Below are positions 58,274 through 64,000 of a stretch of DNA of 64,000 bases, in pieces. The stretch is from Epiperipatus broadwayi (Eukaryota; Onychophora; Udeonychophora; Euonychophora; Peripatidae): assembly GCA_028023455.1 (NCBI GenBank), contig JAQFVV010006312.1, positions 2,893,898-2,957,897 of the forward strand. Reading direction: 5' to 3'. Below the pieces are notes generated by a model that worked only from the letters and a program-made list of their open reading frames with translations, searched no databases and was not told the origin of the DNA. Position numbers and translations under genes: made by a program. The first letter of the stretch is position 1; the number at the start of each line of letters is the position of its first letter.

Positions 58274-58281
58274 TTATATAT
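58274..58281 (-). promoter_or_regulatory. candidate Pitx TATA box
   Basis: The minus strand reads GCATATATAACAAAAG, with TATATAA about 195 bp upstream of the ATG in a locally GC-richer stretch (GGCGCACCGC just upstream). TA-rich words are common in this genome, but not in this island. Confidence 0.4.
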
Positions 58282-58362
58282 GCGGTGCGCCAACGGTTCA
58301 GGCGCTTGTACGGGCATGTAAAAAAGACTTTCAGCTCTTCCTATTTGAGCATGTCTTCCGTC

Positions 58363-58370
58363 TGACGTCA
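58363..58370. promoter_or_regulatory. perfect CRE (TGACGTCA) with adjacent E-box
   Basis: TGACGTCA is the full palindromic CREB/ATF site, about 85 bp above the candidate TATA box, a usual promoter distance. A CACATG E-box follows at 58372-58377. Confidence 0.55.
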
Positions 58371-58399
58371 TCACATGTTTTCCCATGAAGCTTAGAGAG

Positions 58400-61300
58400 T
58401 TTCAAACTTTTAGAAAATGTGCGCTATTTTAGAAATGTTGAATAAACCGGTCTATTATACAATATTTATTCCGCAAAGACAGGGGTGCATTGAATATATT
58501 AGCATATAAAAAATATTTGTCTTTTATTTAATCCAAATCCCGCCTTCTATTATCTTTTTTACCCCCTTGCAAGTTTTTTTTTTTACTTAACGTCAGTTTT
58601 CAAATAGGTCTCTCCCGCTAAATTTGTTATATTTACAATCCTTTATACGTACAGATTCTTTCAAAATGAAATTAAGAGTAAATAATGGGTTAGTTTATAA
58701 TCAAAAAGAAAATCTTCACAAATAACTAAGTAGAAATGAGAGTACCAAATTTTATGACCCACTAAGTCCTCTTTATCACTACTGGTCTACAGAAAAAGCC
58801 TCATTTTCCTAGTTAAATCACCCGTAAGCTCCGGCCAATCGATGATCGCTCTTTAATGGATACCGCTGTGGAAACAAAACATATCGTCTGCATAAATTCA
58901 TAATTGATATTATTATTAGTAAATCCTCGAAAGCCTTTAGGGAATAAAATGCAGCCAACGTTACCATTGTTTTATGTTGTAGTAAATGAGAGACCAGGTG
59001 CCACAATCTCTTCTTTGACATTTTTATTTGAACAAACCGTGACAAAACAGAAAACGGTTTTTATGCAAACGAATAGCGTACTATAATATGGTTTGTATTT
59101 AGTAGATAATATTGTGACACGTTTTGATAAGACATATACAATTATCACTTTTCTAAAGTGAAGCAATTGTTTCGTTAGTTTTACTTATTCGCTTCATTGA
59201 TTAATAAATCACTGTCTCTAATTACAAGATTATTTCCAATAACGTTTAAATAAAACAATGCTAATGAAGGGGAAATATTTACCCGTAACTTAGTACAACA
59301 ACACGAAGTATCACTTGTTACTTTATTAAGGTGTTTTATTTATTTTCAAATTTTTGAATAAAAAAGACCAGTTACATTTAATAACCTTTTTTTTTTTTTG
59401 AATTGATTAAAAAAAAAAAAAGTAAAATCAAAGAGAAATAAGCAGTTTATTTAGATGAAATCAATAAATAATCATAGATAAAGCCATTTGAAATAAAAAA
59501 AGATTAAGTACTAATATCAAACAATTAAATATGACAAAGTTAATTTAATTAATTTTATTAGTAGGTTTTAAACCCTCTTTTTATATTTGTGTGCATATAC
59601 GTGTACGCGAGCGTGTATATCTTTGTAATTTAAAACTATAATTAAATTTATTATATTATCTCAAACAAACATAACAAAATATGTTTTTTTTAAATTGATT
59701 ACAAGTTACTTTTAATTGTATTCTAAATTCATCATAACATCTTTACTTCATACTAAAATAATATTAAAATAAATAGTCCTGTCTTTAAATATACACACGT
59801 TTATATATGTATATGGACAAAATAAAACAATTGTTAAATTAGCCACTGCAGATTATAGGATCTCCAATAACTCTTTAAAGAAGAAAAATAAAAGATAACG
59901 CTTTCTTTTTCCAAGCTAGCATCTTTATATAATCTTGCTTTATCTTGTGACTAAAAATAGTTAGACATCCATTTGCTGACTAATAATTGGATGGCTAGCT
60001 AAGTTGATTAATAGTTGGCTATCTGGGGGGGGGGGGATTCCTTACCTTACTTGCAAACTGAATTTTTTTTTAGTTACACCAAAATCTGATTCAAATATTT
60101 GGCATAACAAGAGGTGCACTTATACTACAATTAGAGGTCTGTTCTATATGTTTCATAATTATTTAGAAAAAAAAAAGCATAATAAAATAGCTTTAAAAAT
60201 ACACTGCAAGAGCAAAGACCTTACAACATCCCTTTCTACAATGAAAAGACAAAGAAAATACTTGTCAGGATATTCAAATTCCAAATAGAGACTGTTTATG
60301 TTTTTTTTCCAACTCTTGATTTTATTCTTCATTTTTTCTATCTATTTAAATATATAGATATAAAAAAATATTTAACCTATCAAAATTTAGTAATAAATGA
60401 AACATTAATTTTGCTGTTATTTTTTGTAAAATTAAAGTGGCGAAGATTAATATTATTTACAAAACTATAACAGATCTGAATTGATTTAGCAAGGTTTGCA
60501 TTCTGCCTTAATTTAAACAATGTATAACAAAATACTATCTCCACAATAAAATAATTAAATATATTGTAGCCAAGCTCCTCTTTCCTAAAAAAAGTTTAAC
60601 TGAAAAACTTTGAATCGATTTAAATTGCAGGTCACAATCTAGTTTATCCTTTCTTATAAAATGAAGATGAACATAATAATAACAATTTATTTCTTCAGTC
60701 GTATATGTGTGCGTATATATATAGGAGTCTGTAATTAATATTATGAAGACTTACTTAGCAATAAAAATAATTAAAAGAGTTAGTATTATAGAACAAAGCA
60801 ATATTGCTCAGTCTCTCAGATATAACTAAGCTTAGTAGCAAATAATAACGGATTCAATCTTTACTACCCTTGATTAAATGTCACGTGACCTAATAATTTG
60901 CTTAAGAAAATTATAAGAGCATTACTTAGAAATTTGTTCCCATTAATTTTTTTGTATAGTAATTGAATTTTTTAAAATAATGTAATCTCTTCAAGAAAAA
61001 AACAACTTAGTAATTTGACTACCTTGATGTAGGATAGATAATTTTTGAATTTATTTCAAATCACAAGCAGACCTAAATTTTTTCTTTTAAATATTTAAAT
61101 GATAGTCAATCTAGCCAGCTATTTAACATTGACTAGTAAATGGAAATCTAGTAGGTAAATTCTCAAATGAATTTTGTTTGTCAGACCAATGATTTCATGA
61201 GTGTCATTAAGCAGATTGATGATGGTAGTATCATGAGACCATTCTTAAGTTTTAGTCTTGCAATAATTACATTTATTTTTTATAAGAAGTGAATAAATAA

Positions 61301-61998
61301 TATGTTAATCAACACTCATTAATTTAAAAATATTTGAATATGTACTAACTCTTATTTTCAGAGATATCTTGTCCTTTCAAGTCTTATCTTGTATAAAACA
61401 TTTGGTGAATCTACCTTCAGAAAAAAAAAAAAGATTTTTTTTCTTTTATTTTACAGCTTTTAATTTTCTGGAGCAATAGCCAAATCTGATATTGCTTATA
61501 AAGCTTAAACTTTTACTTTCAAAAATTGTCGTCTCAGTTTATAGTCAACTAAAACCAAATCTTTTATGTTATAATTCAACATTTATTACAGTTATGATTT
61601 TTTATTTTTGATGAACAGGCTGCTTATACAAATTGGATTTGTTGAGTTTTTTTCTAGTTCAAAAAATGCAGACAAATAATTTTGAACTATATACATATAT
61701 ATATATACTTTAAATGATCAAATTTCAATGTTAATATATATATATATAATATTTATATGTAAATATAAAATATATATTTATATATAAAAAATTGAGCTGT
61801 ATACATATATAAATATATTATTATATATTATTGCTATTATATAAAGATATTTTATAAAATATCATTGATTTATTTATATATGTAATATAAAATAAAATAT
61901 CTTTATTTAACAGCAATAATTGTATATATGTAATACCAACAATAATACATAAAAATACATGAAACTAATTACATTAATTACAACGAACATAATTGTAT

Positions 61999-62062
<64 letters not shown>

Positions 62063-62150
62063 CAATTAATTTAATTAATAATTAGCTAATAATAAATAAG
62101 TCAAAAATTATGTAATATAAATTTATATAGGTTTTTTTTCCCTTCTTTGT
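58400..62150. other. upstream flank of Pitx, no gene recognised
   Basis: 58400-59170 is less AT-rich than average. On the minus strand at 58829-58871 a small segment is bounded by TTTGTTTCCACAG and GTGATT and could be a non-coding upstream exon, but nothing else supports it. A run of 12-13 G lies at about 60026. 61690-62055 is full of TA runs. No convincing ORF. Confidence 0.4.
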
Positions 62151-62154
62151 ATAT

Positions 62155-64000
62155 TGTCATCATCATCATCATTTTAAACCATTATTAATCCACTGCAGAA
62201 TAGCAATCTTTCCAAGTTCAATCCATCTTCTCTGATCTTTAGCCTCTCTTCTCCACATCATCCTCATACTCTTCCTTATTTTATCCATCCATCTCACATG
62301 TGAACTTTTTCTAGGTCTTTTACAATCTATTAGAATCCAGTTTAAGATTTCAACTGTCCACTTATTATTATCTCTCCAATATAATGTCTTTCCCAATTCC
62401 ACCTCAGTCTTTTAATTTTTTCAATGATGTCAGAAACACCTATTTGTTTTCTCACCCATGGATTTCATTTTCAATCTCTTCTTGATAGTACTAACATGTG
62501 CCTCTACACTCTTTGTTGAGTGATTTGAAGTCTCTGTATTGCTTTTCTGTTAAGTGTTCAAATTTTAGATCCATTTCTATCAAAACACTCCAAACAAGTT
62601 TAATTCTATGATTAATTTAATCCATTATGTTTCTGTATGTAGTTATAACTTGACCAAGATGTTTGTAGTTGTCAACTTCTTCTAACTCATCATTATCAAT
62701 CTTTATTGCCATCTTTTGAGAAAGTGCATTATACATTATTTTAGTATTTTTAACATTTAGTTTTAATCCCACTTTCTTACTTTTATCTGATAACTCTTAC
62801 AGCATTTTTTACATTTTTAAAGCATTCTTTTCAAAAACAACTATATCATATGCCAAATCTATATGACTTAAATAATCTCAATTTACTTTTACACCCTTAG
62901 CTTCCCATTTCACAAATACTTATTACAAAACTGTTGTAAAAAATTCTGGAGATATAAAGTCATCCTGTCATACACTCTTCTCAATGTTAATCTTCTTAAT
63001 ATGATTATATAATCCAATCATTGTTGTTGCAATTTGATAAATATTCTTCAGAATATGACATTATCTTGGGTCTATATTTTAATAATCTAATGCTTTAATG
63101 AATGAAGAAAGGTTTATAGAATCACAAACATTTCCATAACATACAAACCAAAGTATAATGGCAACTCATATTCATTGGTCCTTTCTATAACTTCTTTCAA
63201 TATTTGTATACAGTCCACTATACTAAAATTACTTTTAAATCCAGTTTATTCTTTTGATTGATTAAAATTCAAAGTTTGCTGTAGAAGATTTGCAATTACT
63301 TCCGGTAAAAAAAAAATGGAGAAATGATAAAATTCTTATAGGTCTATCACCGTTTTTAAATATTAATATTAATATTGCATTCTTTTAATCATATGAAACA
63401 TCTTTATCATTTAGACATTTGATATACAACTTTGCCAAAAAAATTCTATTTCTTCACTTACTTCTTTTAAGATATCGATTATAATTCCATCATTAAATAA
63501 AAAATTTCCCTTTTTCATAAATTTAATTGCATGTCTTGCTTTTTCATTTGAAATCCTGGGCAATTCAAAAGATATAGTAGTTGTAGGAAGTACTTTTTTC
63601 TTGTTGTTTATTGATATATTATTTTTGATAGAATCCTTGTACATATTTCATGATGTCATCTCTCTTTTTAGTAATAGTCCTATTTTTTTTCTCATTGCAA
63701 AAATTAGTTTCTACCAATACCAAGATGTTATTTTGCACTCTTGAAACTTTTATTCTTTTCTATAGCTTTCCTTGCTAGTTCACAATTATACTTTCTTATA
63801 TTATTATAAATTATTTTTCACACTACTTCACAGTCCTTTTTAATGCATCATTTAAAAATATTTTCATATTTTTGTCATAAATTATTTTGTCTCAGAAGAA
63901 ATTTTACTGGTCAATTGATGCTTTGTTATAGCAGCTATCTTTGTTGTGTTTTTTAAAAGTGTATCAGTTATCTTCCTATTCAATTCGTTCATATTTGAAA
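62155..64000 (-). mobile_element. decayed RTE retrotransposon, runs off the window end
   Basis: Minus-strand sense, 3' end at a CATCATCATCATCAT tail (62158-62173). The last ORF (62402-62169) reads ILNWILIDCKRPRK, MWRREAKDQRRW, LQWINNG, nearly the same as the 48.6-kb copy, so both belong to one family. Upstream pieces in shifted frames follow the RTE order: a thumb remnant near 62450-62760, the RT core near 62830-62930 (matching LKWEAKG/KVNGDYLSH), fingers near 63300-63350, and the pre-RT segment at 63644-63411 (ISNEKARHAIKFMKKGN, GIIIDILKEV). Frequent stops show it is dead. The 5' end and any endonuclease lie beyond 64000. Confidence 0.85.

Noticed and set aside
58818-59086. Overlapping 60-75 residue ORFs on both strands upstream of Pitx
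   Set aside because: No recognisable motifs, and the frames overlap on opposite strands. Lower AT content alone explains the longer ORFs.

Overview
The window is animal nuclear DNA, very AT-rich and loaded with trinucleotide and TA microsatellites, fold-back elements, tRNA-derived repeats and decayed retrotransposons. The one host gene I can support is a Pitx (paired-type, K50) homeobox gene. It lies on the minus strand and fills most of the window, with introns of 13.5 kb and 40.8 kb. A spiralian, probably a coleoid cephalopod such as an octopus, fits best: huge introns, long ATT arrays, RTE-type LINEs with TGATGATG tails and tRNA-derived SINEs. This assignment is an inference from style, not from a diagnostic marker.

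Layout. 1-2840 is the AT-rich 3' flank of the gene, with one doubtful 95-residue ORF. 2859-3383 is Pitx coding exon 3 (end of homeodomain, OAR motif, stop). 3384-44197 is intron 2. 44198-44412 is coding exon 2 (acidic/basic linker and homeodomain residues 1-46). 44413-57914 is intron 1. 57915-58080 is coding exon 1, with an in-frame stop immediately before the ATG. 58081-58400 is the likely 5' UTR and promoter, with a palindromic K50-homeodomain site, a TATA box and a perfect CRE. 58400-62150 is upstream flank. 62155-64000 is a decayed RTE retrotransposon on the minus strand that runs off the window end. The three exons join with compatible phases into one 301-residue reading frame.

Mobile DNA inside intron 2. 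There is a decayed LINE ORF1 (5.6-7.7 kb) with a zinc-knuckle remnant, and an inverted 270-bp repeat pair (10.2-10.8 kb). A complete 2382-bp Merlin-type DNA transposon (16104-18485) has terminal inverted repeats, an 8-bp target duplication and a transposase gene broken by one stop and one frameshift. Tandem and inverted copies of a ~430-480 bp repeat with a tRNA-like segment lie at 14.9, 19.7-20.9 and 42.6 kb. Two convergent LINE remnants meet at 23.4 kb. There is a perfect 88-bp tandem duplication (30.3 kb) and several small fold-back elements.

Mobile DNA inside intron 1. There is a tRNA-derived SINE with a 13-bp target duplication (45.8 kb) and a near-perfect 300-bp palindrome (47.2 kb). 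A 5'-truncated RTE copy (48.6-49.5 kb) has its 5' piece inverted, the signature of twin priming.

No CRISPR array, operon, rRNA or intact functional tRNA gene was seen. I found no convincing new multi-gene system. The most unusual items are the structure of the Merlin 3' end, the tRNA-containing palindromic repeat family, the inverted RTE insertion and the palindromic K50 site next to the Pitx start codon.
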